Assembly (NCBI GenBank): GCA_947447465.1
Contig: CANFKE010000005.1
Coordinates: 62,001-126,000 of the forward strand
Length of the DNA: 64,000 nucleotides
Origin: Chitinophagaceae bacterium
GTDB taxonomy: Bacteria; Bacteroidota; Bacteroidia; Chitinophagales; Chitinophagaceae
Direction: 5' to 3'
This document shows, in pieces, positions 43,410-56,300 of this stretch; positions within the stretch are counted from its first letter, which is position 1; every line of letters begins with the position of its first letter. The translations under genes and the position numbers were made by a program. The notes beneath the pieces were generated by a model that saw only the letters and a list, made by a program, of their open reading frames with translations, was not told where the DNA came from and made no database searches.

Positions 43410-45611
43410 TTGAAAAACAGGTCATTAAGAATAAATGGAAAACCACATCGCACAGTATTGTGCAGTGTGGTTTTCTTTGTTTGTACATGGCTATGTTCTG
43501 CGGCTATGGCACAGATCAATGTGAATGGCGGACAAACAGCCTCAGTATTGGCGCAGAAGCTGGCGGGGCAAGGGGTTACGGTTCTCAATGCAGTGCTGCG
43601 CTGCCCGTCTCAGGCCAATGGACTGTTTACCGTGGTCAATAGTAACCTGGGGCTGGATAGTGGGATAGTATTGACCACAGGCAGGGCACAGACCATAATA
43701 GGTGCTTATGGAGTCAATGGTCCTGCGGATGCATTGGCGAGCAGCGATAATGGCGTACCAGGCGACTCGATGCTCAACATTCTTTCAGGCCAACATACTT
43801 TGGATGCATGCAGGCTGGATTTTGATGTAGTACCTGCCGGAGATACTGTGAGCATAGACTATGTGTTCAGCTCAGAAGAATACATCAGTGCAGTTTGCGG
43901 ACCTTATAATGATGTGTTCGCATTCTTTATTTCAGGGCCGGGAATTGCAGGGTTAGATAATATGGCATTGGTGCCGGGCACTACAATTCCTGTTACTATC
44001 AATTCTATCAACAATGGTATCCCGGGTTCGACCGGTAACATTATCAATTGCACATCAATGGGGCCGGGGTCTCCGTTCACTGCTTATTACAACGATAATG
44101 CATCCGGAACCTCCATTACACATAAGGGTATGACCACCGTACTTAAAGCTATGCATGTGGTCAATCCGTGCGATACCTACCACTTCAGAATAGTGATCGC
44201 TGATGCAGGTAATGCCAAATACGACTCAGGTGTATTTCTTGAAGCGGGTAGCCTGAAGACCGGCGACTATAAAGTGCAGGCATTGGCCACGCCGGTATTC
44301 GACGGTTTATTACCAATCTGTATCAAGGGCTGTTTGCCCGGTCATTTCAGAGTGAAGAATCCTAAGACGAAAGCAACACCACAGGTGATAAGATTTGCAA
44401 CAACGGGTAGTGCGGTAAGCGGGGTGGACTATGTACCTCTTGCAGATAGTGTAGTGATACCGCCATACTCTGCATATGCTGATGTGCAGGTGTTTGGGTT
44501 GCCAACTGCTATCAACGGACCAAAGACACTGGGCATTACCATTTTTGCACCTGCAATATGTAATAGTGTAAGCTATGACGCAGATAGTGCGGTATTGACC
44601 ATCTATGACACCATCCATATTTCTACACACCCAACGGATACCATGATATGCGGTAATGATAGTGTGTTGCTGAAAGTAACAGGCGATAGTATCTATAATT
44701 ATAACTGGATACCGCTTACAGGTCTGTATGGTGGCAACTCAATGACCCCGCTGGCCTTTCCTGCTGTCAGCACAGTATATACCGTCACAGCTTCATTACC
44801 CGGAACATCGTGTCCGTTCAAGACGGCAACGGTCAATATGATCACCCGTGCTACTGCAGGCATAGTTTTGGTTGCCGACACTCAGGTGTGTTACAACTCG
44901 TCTTTTCAGCTGTCACCTGTCGTAGCTCCTGCCAATTCGTTCTATAGCTATTACTGGACAGGTCCTGGTGGATATTCAAGTACGGTAGAACAACCGCTGC
45001 TACCTGCCAATGAGCCTGCTAATGCCGGTACATATCATCTGGAGGTATTGAATGATACCAATGGCTGTAAGGGCAGAGCAGATATCAATGTCGCCATATT
45101 TACACCTCCGTTACCATCTGTTATCTCCCCTGCGTATTATTGCCTCAATGGGCAGTCAATGGCACTCAATGCATACGGCAATGAGGTACGTTGGTACTTG
45201 CCCGACGGAGCAATGGTTTCTTCCGCTCCGGCTCCGCCTGTAGCTGCTTTGGCTAAATACATCTATCAGGTGAGTAATGTGGTCAATAGCTGCGAAAGCC
45301 CTAAAGTGGATGTAGAAGTAAGGGTAGAAAAATGTTGTGATGGCAATGTATTTATCCCTACAGCATTTACGCCTAATAATGACGGATTGAATGATCTATT
45401 CAGAGTGCAGGCAGATTTTTCTTATTCACTAAAGGAAATGTCGGTCTATAATCGTTGGGGGCAGGTGGTCTATAGTGGTAATGTGGGTGCCTGGGATGGT
45501 AATTTTGGTGTCGGCCCTGCTGATGCGGGCGTTTATTATTACCGTGTGATCTTTGGTTGTATATTAGGTGGTAATATGCAAGTGACAGGGTCGGTAACGC
45601 TAGTTCGCTAA
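43410..45611 (+). CDS. choice-of-anchor L protein with gliding-type (T9SS type B) sorting domain
   Basis: A 733-residue surface protein. The TTG start at 43410 is needed to include the signal peptide (ending CSAAMAQ); no in-frame ATG is available upstream. Residues 35-290 are a choice-of-anchor L domain (GGQTASVLAQKLAGQGVTV, IDYVFSSEEYISAVCGPYND). Residues 290-400 look like a Calx-beta-type module, and two Ig/PKD-like modules follow. The last 85 residues are the gliding-motility-associated C-terminal domain (FIPTAFTPNNDGLNDLF, MSVYNRWGQVVYSG), the type B signal seen on SprB-like proteins. It is the only type B cargo among the complete genes of the window. Confidence 0.88.
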   Translation: MKNRSLRINGKPHRTVLCSVVFFVCTWLCSAAMAQINVNGGQTASVLAQKLAGQGVTVLNAVLRCPSQANGLFTVVNSNLGLDSGIVLTTGRAQTIIGAYGVNGPADALASSDNGVPGDSMLNILSGQHTLDACRLDFDVVPAGDTVSIDYVFSSEEYISAVCGPYNDVFAFFISGPGIAGLDNMALVPGTTIPVTINSINNGIPGSTGNIINCTSMGPGSPFTAYYNDNASGTSITHKGMTTVLKAMHVVNPCDTYHFRIVIADAGNAKYDSGVFLEAGSLKTGDYKVQALATPVFDGLLPICIKGCLPGHFRVKNPKTKATPQVIRFATTGSAVSGVDYVPLADSVVIPPYSAYADVQVFGLPTAINGPKTLGITIFAPAICNSVSYDADSAVLTIYDTIHISTHPTDTMICGNDSVLLKVTGDSIYNYNWIPLTGLYGGNSMTPLAFPAVSTVYTVTASLPGTSCPFKTATVNMITRATAGIVLVADTQVCYNSSFQLSPVVAPANSFYSYYWTGPGGYSSTVEQPLLPANEPANAGTYHLEVLNDTNGCKGRADINVAIFTPPLPSVISPAYYCLNGQSMALNAYGNEVRWYLPDGAMVSSAPAPPVAALAKYIYQVSNVVNSCESPKVDVEVRVEKCCDGNVFIPTAFTPNNDGLNDLFRVQADFSYSLKEMSVYNRWGQVVYSGNVGAWDGNFGVGPADAGVYYYRVIFGCILGGNMQVTGSVTLVR

Positions 45612-45645
45612 TGTAAATTCACTCTTCTCTATAATTATTATATAC

Positions 45646-45653
45646 CTATCTTT
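45646..45653 (+). promoter_or_regulatory. -7 box TATCTTTG
   Basis: Exact TAnnTTTG match 65 bp before the PLD-like gene; no TTG at -33 distance. Confidence 0.5.
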
Positions 45654-45717
45654 GCCGCCCTATTACAAACGTTTAACAACGTGTTGAATAGGGTATTATT
45701 TTCAAAAACGTTAACTA

Positions 45718-47142
45718 ATGCGATCCCTCAAATTATTTATGCTGGCTATATGCTCTGTCGTAGCCATTCATGCCAGTGCAGGCAATAAGATCAAGTACTA
45801 TTTCAATCATCCGGTAGATAACACGGTGTCTAGTGGAGTGGATGCGATAAACCTTAATGGGCGTATTGATGATACCCTGATAGCATATATCAATCGTGCC
45901 AAATTCACACTTGACATCGCCGTATATAACTTTACTTCTTATTCTGGGTCCGGCGATCTCAGTAATGTGGTCAATGCCATAAATTCTGCCTATACACGCG
46001 GGGTAAAGATCCGTTGGATACACAACGGAACCTCTGCCACAGCAAATAGCGGACTTACTACTGTAAACTCAGCTATACCTCGTTTGGCAAGCCCTAATAC
46101 CAGCACCTACAACATTATGCACGATAAGTTCATGATAGTAGATGGCAAATCTTCTAATCCTGACGATGCTATTGTATGGACAGGATCAACTAACTGGTCT
46201 GTAGCGCAGTTTGAGCAGGACTATGATAATGTTGTGATTGTTCAGGATTCAGCTCTTGCACATGCTTATCTTGGAGAGTTCAATCAGATGTGGGGCGATA
46301 CAGGTATGACACCTAATATGACCGTATCTAAGTTCGGCCCGTATAAAGCAGATCTCGGACGACATAATTTCACTATCGACGGAAAGCAGGTAGAGCTATA
46401 CTTCAGCCCGTCGGACGGAACAAATAATCATATTAAATCATCTATACTTACAGCGTCTAAAGACCTGTATTTCGGAGTTTATACCATGACCGACAATGGT
46501 TGCGCCAACTCTATAGCTACTGTGAAAATGAATGGTGCGTATGTAGCCGGTATATTGGATCAATACAGCAACTATAGCGGGAATAGTGCATATACTACTA
46601 TAACATCTACATTGGGCAGCAATTTTATAGAATATACAGGCAGCTATTTGTACCATAATAAATATGTGGTAATAGATCCATCAGATGCCTGCTCTGACCC
46701 GATGGTGCTTACTGGTTCACATAACTGGACGAATGCTGCCAATACACAGAATGATGAGAATACACTCATCATACACGACCCTACAGCGGCTAACATTTAT
46801 TTACAGGCATTCAGAGGTGATTTTTATGCATTGGGAGGAACACTTACTAAGGTTTATGGATGTACCAGTGGAGTAGGTGGTATTGAGGCCGCTGAAGCTC
46901 ATTTGAATGTCTATCCTAATCCATCAGGTGGTGAATTTACATTGTCTTTATCATTGCCACAGGCACAGGGTGTATCTGCTTATTTGATAGATATGGCAGG
47001 ACGTAAATATGAATTGATGAATAATATTTGGCAGCCGGCAGGGCTGTTCTCTTCTACTTTTAGCGCACCGGCAGTAGGGGTTTACCTACTAAAAGTCGTT
47101 ACAAATAATAAATTATACAACTATCAGATAATCAGGAACTAG
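45718..47142 (+). CDS. secreted phospholipase D-superfamily enzyme with T9SS type A sorting domain
   Basis: A 474-residue protein with signal peptide MRSLKLFMLAICSVVAIHASA. Both HKD motifs are complete: His135-Lys137-Asp142 in IMHDKFMIVDG, and His313-Lys315-Asp320 in YHNKYVVIDP, each followed by a Gly-Ser pair (WTGSTNWS, LTGSHNWT). The fold therefore holds a full two-motif active site in one chain. The superfamily includes phospholipases and Nuc-type endonucleases. The last 80 residues are a T9SS domain (VYPNPSGGEFTLSL ... LYNYQIIRN). Third phosphodiesterase of the locus after the EEP and S1/P1-like enzymes. Confidence 0.9.
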   Translation: MRSLKLFMLAICSVVAIHASAGNKIKYYFNHPVDNTVSSGVDAINLNGRIDDTLIAYINRAKFTLDIAVYNFTSYSGSGDLSNVVNAINSAYTRGVKIRWIHNGTSATANSGLTTVNSAIPRLASPNTSTYNIMHDKFMIVDGKSSNPDDAIVWTGSTNWSVAQFEQDYDNVVIVQDSALAHAYLGEFNQMWGDTGMTPNMTVSKFGPYKADLGRHNFTIDGKQVELYFSPSDGTNNHIKSSILTASKDLYFGVYTMTDNGCANSIATVKMNGAYVAGILDQYSNYSGNSAYTTITSTLGSNFIEYTGSYLYHNKYVVIDPSDACSDPMVLTGSHNWTNAANTQNDENTLIIHDPTAANIYLQAFRGDFYALGGTLTKVYGCTSGVGGIEAAEAHLNVYPNPSGGEFTLSLSLPQAQGVSAYLIDMAGRKYELMNNIWQPAGLFSSTFSAPAVGVYLLKVVTNNKLYNYQIIRN

Positions 47143-47250
47143 AACAGGTGTAAATATTAAATACCTCTACTTTTAGTTATTATAGATACTAGATAATAAA
47201 AAAATATTATTTTTACCCATTTAACAGTAATATTTTCATAATATTTCCTG

Positions 47251-47281
47251 TTGGAATTGCAAGATAAATTAAATAAATTTG
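47251..47281 (+). promoter_or_regulatory. Bacteroidota promoter, TTG-N20-TAAATTTG
   Basis: TTG at 47251-47253, exact -7 box TAAATTTG at 47274-47281. Transcription would start near 47288, 15 bp before the ATG at 47303. Confidence 0.7.
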
Positions 47282-47302
47282 CAGATTAAAATATCCCCAA
47301 TT

Positions 47303-50300
47303 ATGAGACACACTTTATGTACGACGGTTTTTCGGTCACCCGGTATTCTACTTATTTTATTAATCACCCTGCTGTTTTCGCCAAAAGCGGAGGCGCAAAC
47401 TACTTATACCTGGGCTGCTGCTGCTGCAACTTCGTGGTGTAGCACCGGAAACTGGTCACCAGCTGCTATTCCTGGCAGTCCGGATATCGCAAAGTTCAAT
47501 AGTAATACAAGTCCAACTGCAGGTGCGCAAATCAGTATAAATCTTAATGCAGGGCCTAATAATAATGGTGCGAATAGTCAAATTGTAGGTGCGATATACA
47601 TTGCTAGCCCTCGAAATACGGGTATTACACTTGGAAATAGTACTGCAACAAATGGTACTCTGGTGTTAAATGGTACATCTTTGACTATTGGTGGTAACAG
47701 TAACGTTATTCTTGCTAATGATTGTATTACGTTGACCAACGCATTTACTATTAATCAGAATGTAGGTTCAGGAACTGGATTAATGCCTTTGCTTATTGGT
47801 AGTGGTTCTACTCCGAAAATAATTTATACCGGACTTGGAACAATTACATTAACCGGAAATATTATTACCGTAGGTACAACAATTACCGGATCTAATCCTT
47901 TGACTTTCTTGGGTGGCGGTACAGTATCACTATCAGGTGGAACATATTCCGGTGCAAATGGTGGTATCTTAAAATTATCAGGAGCTAACACCGGGATGAC
48001 CGGTGCTATTGTTGTTGGTGGTACTACCACTAACAGCGGTATTTTACAGGCAGATGGATTAAGTGCACTTGCGGGTACTACAGACCTTACTATCAATCCA
48101 TATAGCCAGTTATTTTTGGGGATAACAGGTACATATGTATTTGGTACGAATGGTAAAGTAACATTGAATGGTGTTGGTAATAATGTGACTACAACTTATG
48201 GTCTTGGTGCATTGAAAAATGCTGCTGCGGCTACTTTTCCAGCAAGCATTGTAATGGGGTCAGATGCTACAGTTGTTGCTAATACTACACTTACATTGTC
48301 AGGTGCGGTAGATTACACATTGGGTCAGTTGGTTAAGAGGGGTACAAGTGGATTGATATTGTCAGGTACCACTACTACAGGTTCGGGAACCAATGGTATC
48401 ATCATGAGTGAAGGAACGCTTACGGTCAATTCAGGTCACTCTATAGGAGGTCCTTCCGGTGGTCCGCTTACGTTTGCTCAGGTCAGTGGTGTAACAACAG
48501 GTACTACGGTTACGATAAGTAATAATCAGATATTGAATTCATTGAGTAGTTCATGGGCTACTTCACTTGCTACTACTACCAATACTTTGATCATCCCAAC
48601 AGGGGTAACCGTTTCATTGACCCAAAGCTCAACAACAACTTTTGGTGACGGACAGAATAACACTAATAAAAATATTCTTTCAGGAGCTGGTGCGATTGTG
48701 AAATCGGGTAGTGGAACACTTAATCTTACAAGTGGTAACCATAATCATACCGGTTCATTGACAGTGAGCAATGGTTCATTGATCTTTGCACAGACAGCAG
48801 GAACAAGTACAATTGGTAGTGCTGCTGTTACCTTAACAGGAGGTACTATTACTTTAAGTCCCGCGGCTTCATCTTCGCTTACTTTCGGTTCGGGTGGTAT
48901 AAAGAGCCAAACAGGTGGTAATTTGATCGTAACAAACTCGGGTACTACTACACTTGGTCCATTAGCTATGGCAGGTGGTAGTATCACCGTTACCGGTAAT
49001 AGCGCACCTGTGTTAGGTAGCGCTACCATTAGTATTTCCGGTGGTGCTTTAAAGATCGTATCAGGGGCTTCAACAACTGTATCATTAGGTGCTACAGCAA
49101 TAACGCTTTCAGGTGGTTCAATAGATGTATCCGGTTCTTCAACTACAACACTTGGTCCTATCAATGTGGGTACAGGTAGTACAGCAGCATTTACCAACAC
49201 TGCAGGTTCATTGGCTTTCGGTAATTTCGTAGTATCGGGTGGTACTGCTACTATCAGCAATACAGCCGCTCCTGTTACAGGTGCTGCTTCAGTGTCACTT
49301 ACAGGTGGTACATTAACTATTGCTCCCGGCGCATCTACATCTTTGACAATGGGATCAACCTCTATCACACTTAGTGGAGGAGCTCTCAATGTTGCAGGTT
49401 CTGCAACCACTACGTTAGGAAATATCTTCTTTGGTGGCGGTTCCGGTACCTTTACCAACACCGGTGGATCGTTGGCTTTAGGTAACCTTACTTTGTCGGG
49501 AGGTTCGGTTACTATTAGTGGTAATACTGCGCCTATTACAGGTGCTAACACTATTACAATTGCTACAGGTCGTACATTAAGTATCAACTCGGGTGCATCT
49601 ACAATATTGTCATTGGCATCTACGTCACTTACTTGTGCTGGTACATTATTTCTAACTGGCTCATCAACAACAACCCTCGCCGGATTATTTACAATGGCAT
49701 CCGGAGGTGTTGGTACACTTTCTAACCTTGCACCACTTACGCTTGGTAATGTTGTAGTATCAGGTGGTGCGCTTTCTATTACCAACTCATCAACAGTTAC
49801 CGGTAGCAGTGTTACCATTTCATCGGGTTCATTGAATATCAACTCCGGTGCATCAACATCGATAGTGTTGGGTGGAACCACCATAACAGGTACTCTTAAT
49901 GTTGCGGGGTCTTCTGCAACAACTTTGGGCAATCTTACTTTATTAGGTGCAGGTGCAGCAAACTTGGCAAATTCAGTACCGATCACAGTAGGTAATATTT
50001 CAATGGCCGGTAGTTCTTCTCTGACCATATCTAACTCTACTGCAGGTGTTTTTGCAGGAGGCTCAAGCATTACCTTAGCTACTACCGGAACATTGAATTT
50101 GAACACGGGCTCTTCAGCTCCGCTTGCAATTGGCGGTACAAGTGTTACATTGAATGGTGGTACTATATCATTGTCAGGTTCATCTCCTGTTACTCTTGGA
50201 GCGGCAGGTATTGCAGGTACCACAGGTACTACCAATATTACCAATTCAGCATCTTCTGCACTGAATGTTGGAAATATTGCACTGGCAGGTGCTACTATCT

Positions 50301-53300
50301 CAATTACTAATAATGCTAATTTTTCTGAGATCAGTTCTGGTAACAGTATCTCTATTTCATCGGGGGCACTTAAGTTAAGTTCAGGTGCACCAATTGTATT
50401 AGGTAGCAACGGTATCACTCTTTCCGGTGGATCTATACAAGCTGTAGGGTCATCAGCCTTAACACTAGGTGCAGGTGGTATTAATGCCGGAGGAACTTCT
50501 ACATTAACAATAGGTAATTCTGGAATTGTTAATTTGGGTAATATTATTCAATCAAGTGGTACCATTACTTTGGCCGCTTCTTCCGGAGGTTCTATTACTC
50601 AGTTAGCGGGTACCAATTCAATAACATTATCAACGGGTACACTTAGAATTGCGCCTGCATCAGGTTCCTCTTATATATTAGGGGATGGTAGTGTTGCGGT
50701 TTCTGGTGGTGCCATATCAATATCCGGCTCTGGTACAGGTACCTTCGGTAATGGTGGCATTAACATGACAGGTGGTATCATGAATGTTGCCAACTCTGCT
50801 GCAACAACACTTGGCGATATTACTGTAGCAACAGGTGCTACTTGTACTTTGGCACCATCGTCCTCAATAACTGTAGGTGATGTAGTAGTTTCCGGTGGTG
50901 TTGTTTCAGTTGCAGGTGCTTCCGGTGCTATTCTGACTCAGGTGGCCGGTGGTAATACTATAAGTGTTTCTTCAGGTACATTGAGGATTGCATCTGTTGC
51001 AGGGTCATCTTATGTTCTTGGTGATGGCGGTATAGCTGTTTCGGGTGGTACCATATCAATAACCGGAACTGGACCGGGTACATTGGGTAACGGTGGTATC
51101 AATATGACAGGTGGTAATTTAAATGTTGCCAATTCCGCAACAACAACTTTGGGATCTTTATCCGTTGGAACGGGAGCAAATAGCACAATAAATGCTACCG
51201 CTGCTGGTATATTATTCAATGATATTTTGGTTTCAGGTGGTGCGTTGACTATCTCAAATGCTGTTGTAGCAGGTACATTATCACAAGCAGGCAGCAATCC
51301 GATCACGATCACCGGCGGTACAATGAGACTAACTCCCGCAGCGGGAACTTTCTCGTTTGCCAATAATGGGATATCAGTTAGTAATGGCAATCTGGTAATA
51401 AACCCGGCATTTGCGGCAGGTCTTACTATCGGAGGTAGTATTACTCTACTTGGAAATGGTTCATTATCACTGACCCATAATTCTTCAACAACACTTTCAA
51501 ACATTGTAGTTTCAGGAGCAAATGCGACACTTACTGAATCAAGTAGTGCCACATTGACGATCGGTTCGTTGAAAGTTTCAGGCAGTAGTTCAAGTGTGAC
51601 ATTAAGTAACTTAACTACTACTTTTCAAAATGGTGCCTTTAACTTGTCTGATGGAATAACGACAATAATAGGAAGTGCTGCTGCATCGAAAGCAACGTTG
51701 GGTATCGGTTCTTCAGTTTCACTGTCTGGTGGCTTATTGAATCTTAACATGACCACTGCAGGGGCAGCTATCACATTGTCTGGTGGTGTGAAATTGGATA
51801 ATGCAGCTATTTCGTTTGCAGGAACATCTGTAAATAGTACTATTACCGGCGCTTCTGTTACCTTAATAAATTCCAGTACAATTACATTGGGTACAACAGG
51901 ACAGCTCAAGTTTGCAGCCAGCTCTGCAAATAGCTGGAATACAGGTGCTACGATAACAGTATATGGTTGGAGCGGTAGCTTCACCAATGGTGGTGCAACT
52001 ACTACAAGTGGAAAACTGTTCTTTGGAACATCTGCTTCTGACCTTGGGGCGACCAATCTTAATACAATAAAATTTGTTGTAGGTGGTATTACCTATGATG
52101 CACTTCAACTTAGTACAGGTGAAGTTGTTCCTAAGGCTACACTATCTGCTGTTATCAGCAGCCCGGCAGCGCCTTATTATAATGATGTTAATAACAACCT
52201 TTCTGTTAGCTATACATATACCGGACCAACTGTGGCTCCGGGTACAGTATATACTGTTGAGGTTTCAAGTGTATCAGGAGTTTATACTGCACCATTAGTC
52301 TCAACAACAACAACAGTTAGTCCTGTATCTGTATTTATACCATCATTAACACCGGTGGGAAGTTATTACCTGAGAGTGACTACTAGTACTCCTGCTAGTA
52401 TCATCGGTTCAGAGGTTATTTTTAATCTGGTTGGTCATCCTCCGGTTGTAACATCTTTAAGTGCATATCGCAATCTTGTTCCCGGTCAGATCTTGACAAT
52501 TACGGGTTCAAACTTCAATGCTGTATCTTCTTTAAATACAGTATATTTCGGTTCAATAGGTGTTACTCCGGGAGTATCTTCTACTATTACTTCACTTAGT
52601 GTAACAGTGCCTGCAGGTGCCTCATACGACTACGTTACTGTATTAGATAAAGCTACTCACCTTTCGGCCAATTCGCCGAAGGTATTCATGCCTGATTTCG
52701 AAAATTCATTTTTTACTTCTACGTTCAACACACAGGATACAATTAATATTGCTACACAGCGAAACAGCTCTTCATATGTAATGGGGGCAGTTAATACTGT
52801 ATCTGCTGACTTTGATGGAGATGGTGATATGGATATCGTTGCAGTGACAGGAAATTTAAGTCCTACCTTGGCACACGTCATCTACTATACCAATAACGGT
52901 GCTAATGGTACAGCTGATTTATCGAGCGCTAACTTTACCTTATCTGATACATTGAAATTAGGTGGATTCCTTGGCTCAAGTATGAAAGTCGGTGACTTTG
53001 ATGGTGATGGTAAACCGGACATAGCTTTGGCTAGTAACTTTGGTTCAACCATAGGTTTATTACGAAATAGCACTACTAACTTCGGTGCAGGTGCTACATC
53101 TTATACTTTCGAATCGGTGAAGTTCATCAGTCTGAATCCTAATGGTCTTAATCCTCAGTCATTACAGGTTGCAGACATCGATAAAGATGGTAAGCTGGAC
53201 ATAGTTGTAGGTAGTCGCGGTACAGCAGATAATCAGAGTAAGTTGGTGATACTTAAGAATAACTGTACGTTAGCAAGTTCTTTTTCTACTTCATCATTCA

Positions 53301-56300
53301 CTGCTACTTATTATACTTCCAATCCCAATTATTCCGCAACAAGTACCGCTGTTACAACAGGCGATTTTGATAACGATGGAGATATAGATGTTGCATTGGT
53401 GGATCAGTCAGGTACCAGTACACCATCAACTATTACTTTGTTCGAAAATCTTTATGCGGCAGTGGGTGATATCAATTTCAGTATGCATTCTACTTTAACT
53501 GCCGATAAGGGTACTACAGACGTAGCTGCAGGTGATTTTGACAATGACGGAAATATTGATATAGTGGCAACAAATAATGACAACAACACTATTGTCGTTT
53601 ATCAGAACAGCGGTGCATTTGCTATCGCTACTACTCCAACACTTACACTTTCAGGTGGTGCATTGAATAAACCTTCATCAATTGCTTTGGCAGATATGAA
53701 TGGTGATGGAAAGGTGGATATGGTCATTAACAGTTTGGATCTGTTCAATTCTCCTTCAGACAGAATGGCTGTTTACTTGAATATGTCTTCAGGTAGTACA
53801 ATAACATTTGCATCACCTGTTACCTTATACAATGGTGGGTATGCATATTCTACAGGTCTTACAATAGCGGATGTTGATAAGGATAAGTATCCTGATATGA
53901 TCATCAGCAATAGTAATAATGGTCGAATCACAATAATCAGAAACAAGCCTATCATTAATATGGGTGCTATCAATGGTGCGCCTTCACCTCTTTGTTATCA
54001 GGCGGCTACTACTCTGTCTTACTCTACATCTACTATTGGTTCACCATATACTGATAATCCTATTCCTACAGATCTTACAGGAGTATGGACGAGCAGTGAC
54101 CCTACATTAGCATCCATTAATTCATCTACAGGTGTGGTGCAGGGGCTTGCAGCAGGTAACCCTAATATATCTTACACGTTAACTGTTACAGGTACTAATA
54201 TTTCTAACTCATCAACTATTTCTTTAACTGTTGATAAGGTGGAGATTGCTCCTGATCCTACCGGTGCATTATGTATGGGGGCAACTACATTGCCTATTAC
54301 CTACGCTGTTAATGACGGCAGTCCTACAAATTATAGCATCACTTATGGTTCAGCTGCATCTGCAGTTGGATTTGTAGATGTGTCAAATGCGGTCATTTCA
54401 GGTGCAGCAATTACAATAGCGGTGCCGGGTACAGTTGTGGCAGGTCAGACTTATACATTGTCACTTACTGTTTCTGACGGTAGTTGCGTAAGCACTCCGG
54501 CCAATGAAGTAAGTTTCTCATCATACGATCTTCCGGTTGCTTCTATCAGTGCATCTAATGCTACTCCTTGTAACAACCATTATGCGGAGATCAACTTCAC
54601 GGGTACACCTGATGCAACTTTCAATTATACTGTTGATGGTGGCAGTGCGATCAATGAAACACTTACAAGTGGAGTCTTCGATCTGCAATTCCCGCATGTT
54701 ACTGCTAATCATACCTATGTATTGGTTGATGTACAAGATCTGCATTGTAGCAATACCTATAATACGTCTGTTAGTATGAACCCTATTTCATTGAATTGGG
54801 TAGGCGGAGTATCCGGTCATACTACAGATTGGCATCAGCCGAACAACTGGTCTTGTCTTACTGTGCCGGGTGATACCGATCATGTATATATCAGCAATAT
54901 TACTCCTGCTCCGGAATTGTTGTCAGATTCTGTAGGTAATGCTTATGACATCACTCTATTGTCAGGTGCAACACTTACATTGAATAGTTCGTCAACGCTG
55001 CACGTGAAGGATAGCCTTATCAATAATGGCTCTGTGAATGGTGTCGGAACTTTAGTGCTTGATGGTTCATCGGCTCAGGTACTTGATGGTATCGGATCTA
55101 TAAATAATCTTACATTGAATAACAGTGCTGGCGCTGCTATCAATACCGGTGCTCGTACTACAATTAAATCTACTCTTACGGTAACTTCCGGAAATCTGGC
55201 TACTAACGATAGTCTTGCTTTGGCTTCAGATGCGAGTGGTAGTGCAAGGATCGCTGAGATACCTTCATCCGGGGCTTCTATAACAGGTAATGTAAGGGTG
55301 TATCAATATATCCAAGCCGGTTATCGTCGTTTCCGCTTCTGGGCACATCCGTTCAGAGATACAATATCTCTGAAGCAATTACAGACATACATGGATATCA
55401 CCGGAGCCGGAGGAGCTTCTAACGGATTTACTCCAACCGCTTCAAATGCCCCTTCAGCATTCAGGTTAGATCCATTTACCGAGAATTCATCGTTGGGTTA
55501 TGACCCGGGATGGAAGGCGATCACCAAGATCAATGGTACTGAGGCCGACTCTAATAAATTGAAACCCGGACAGGGTCTCCGATTGTTTATGAGAGGCGTG
55601 AAGGGTGAGAATATGGGCTACCCTCCTTATGTTGTTCATGAGAATACTCTTGCTATGTTTGGTCATGTGAATCAGGGTAATGTATCTATAACGCTTAACA
55701 GAGGCTCTACCGGCATACCAACCAATATGGATTTCAATATGGTGGGTAACCCTTATCCATCTCCTGTCAACATAGGTGCTGCATTGTGGGCTGCAAGTGA
55801 TATCAATCCTTCAGGCACTAATAACATTACCGGTGCTGCGGGCTATGTATGGGTTGCATCTTTGGGAGTTGCAGGTCAGTTCTTGCCTGTTGATATCAAT
55901 GGCTCTAACTACTTCCTGCAAGCTAATGCATCATTCCAGGTGCGTGCGGCAGCAAATAATACTCACCTGTTATTTACTGAAAGCATGAAGTCTGATACGG
56001 TAGGTACAATAGTATTCAAGCAAGATGAGAATGAGCATGTTACATTGAATATCTATGATGCTAATTATCACATGTGGGATCTTTGGAAACTAAGATTTAA
56101 CAGTGCTGCCAACGATGCTGAAGATGCTAAGTATGATGCCGTTAAGCCATCAGGTGCTGATTTCAATTTCTATAGTATCTCTGCGGATAATAAGAGAATG
56201 GTGATAGATGCGCGTCCTTATGCTGCTGATGCAACTATACCATTGGGTATCTCCAGTCCTTACAAGCAAGACTTCATCATCAGAGCTGATGATATGAAGC

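Noticed and set aside
47279-47302. TTG start for the 3135-residue protein
   Set aside because: It lies inside the predicted -7 box (47274-47281) and upstream of the likely transcript start.
48745-50418. 557-codon open frame on the minus strand
   Set aside because: It lies antisense to the Ser/Thr/Gly repeat array, whose codons rarely produce complementary stops. No start signal or domain; its Val/Pro/Ala/Glu-rich translation mirrors the repeats.
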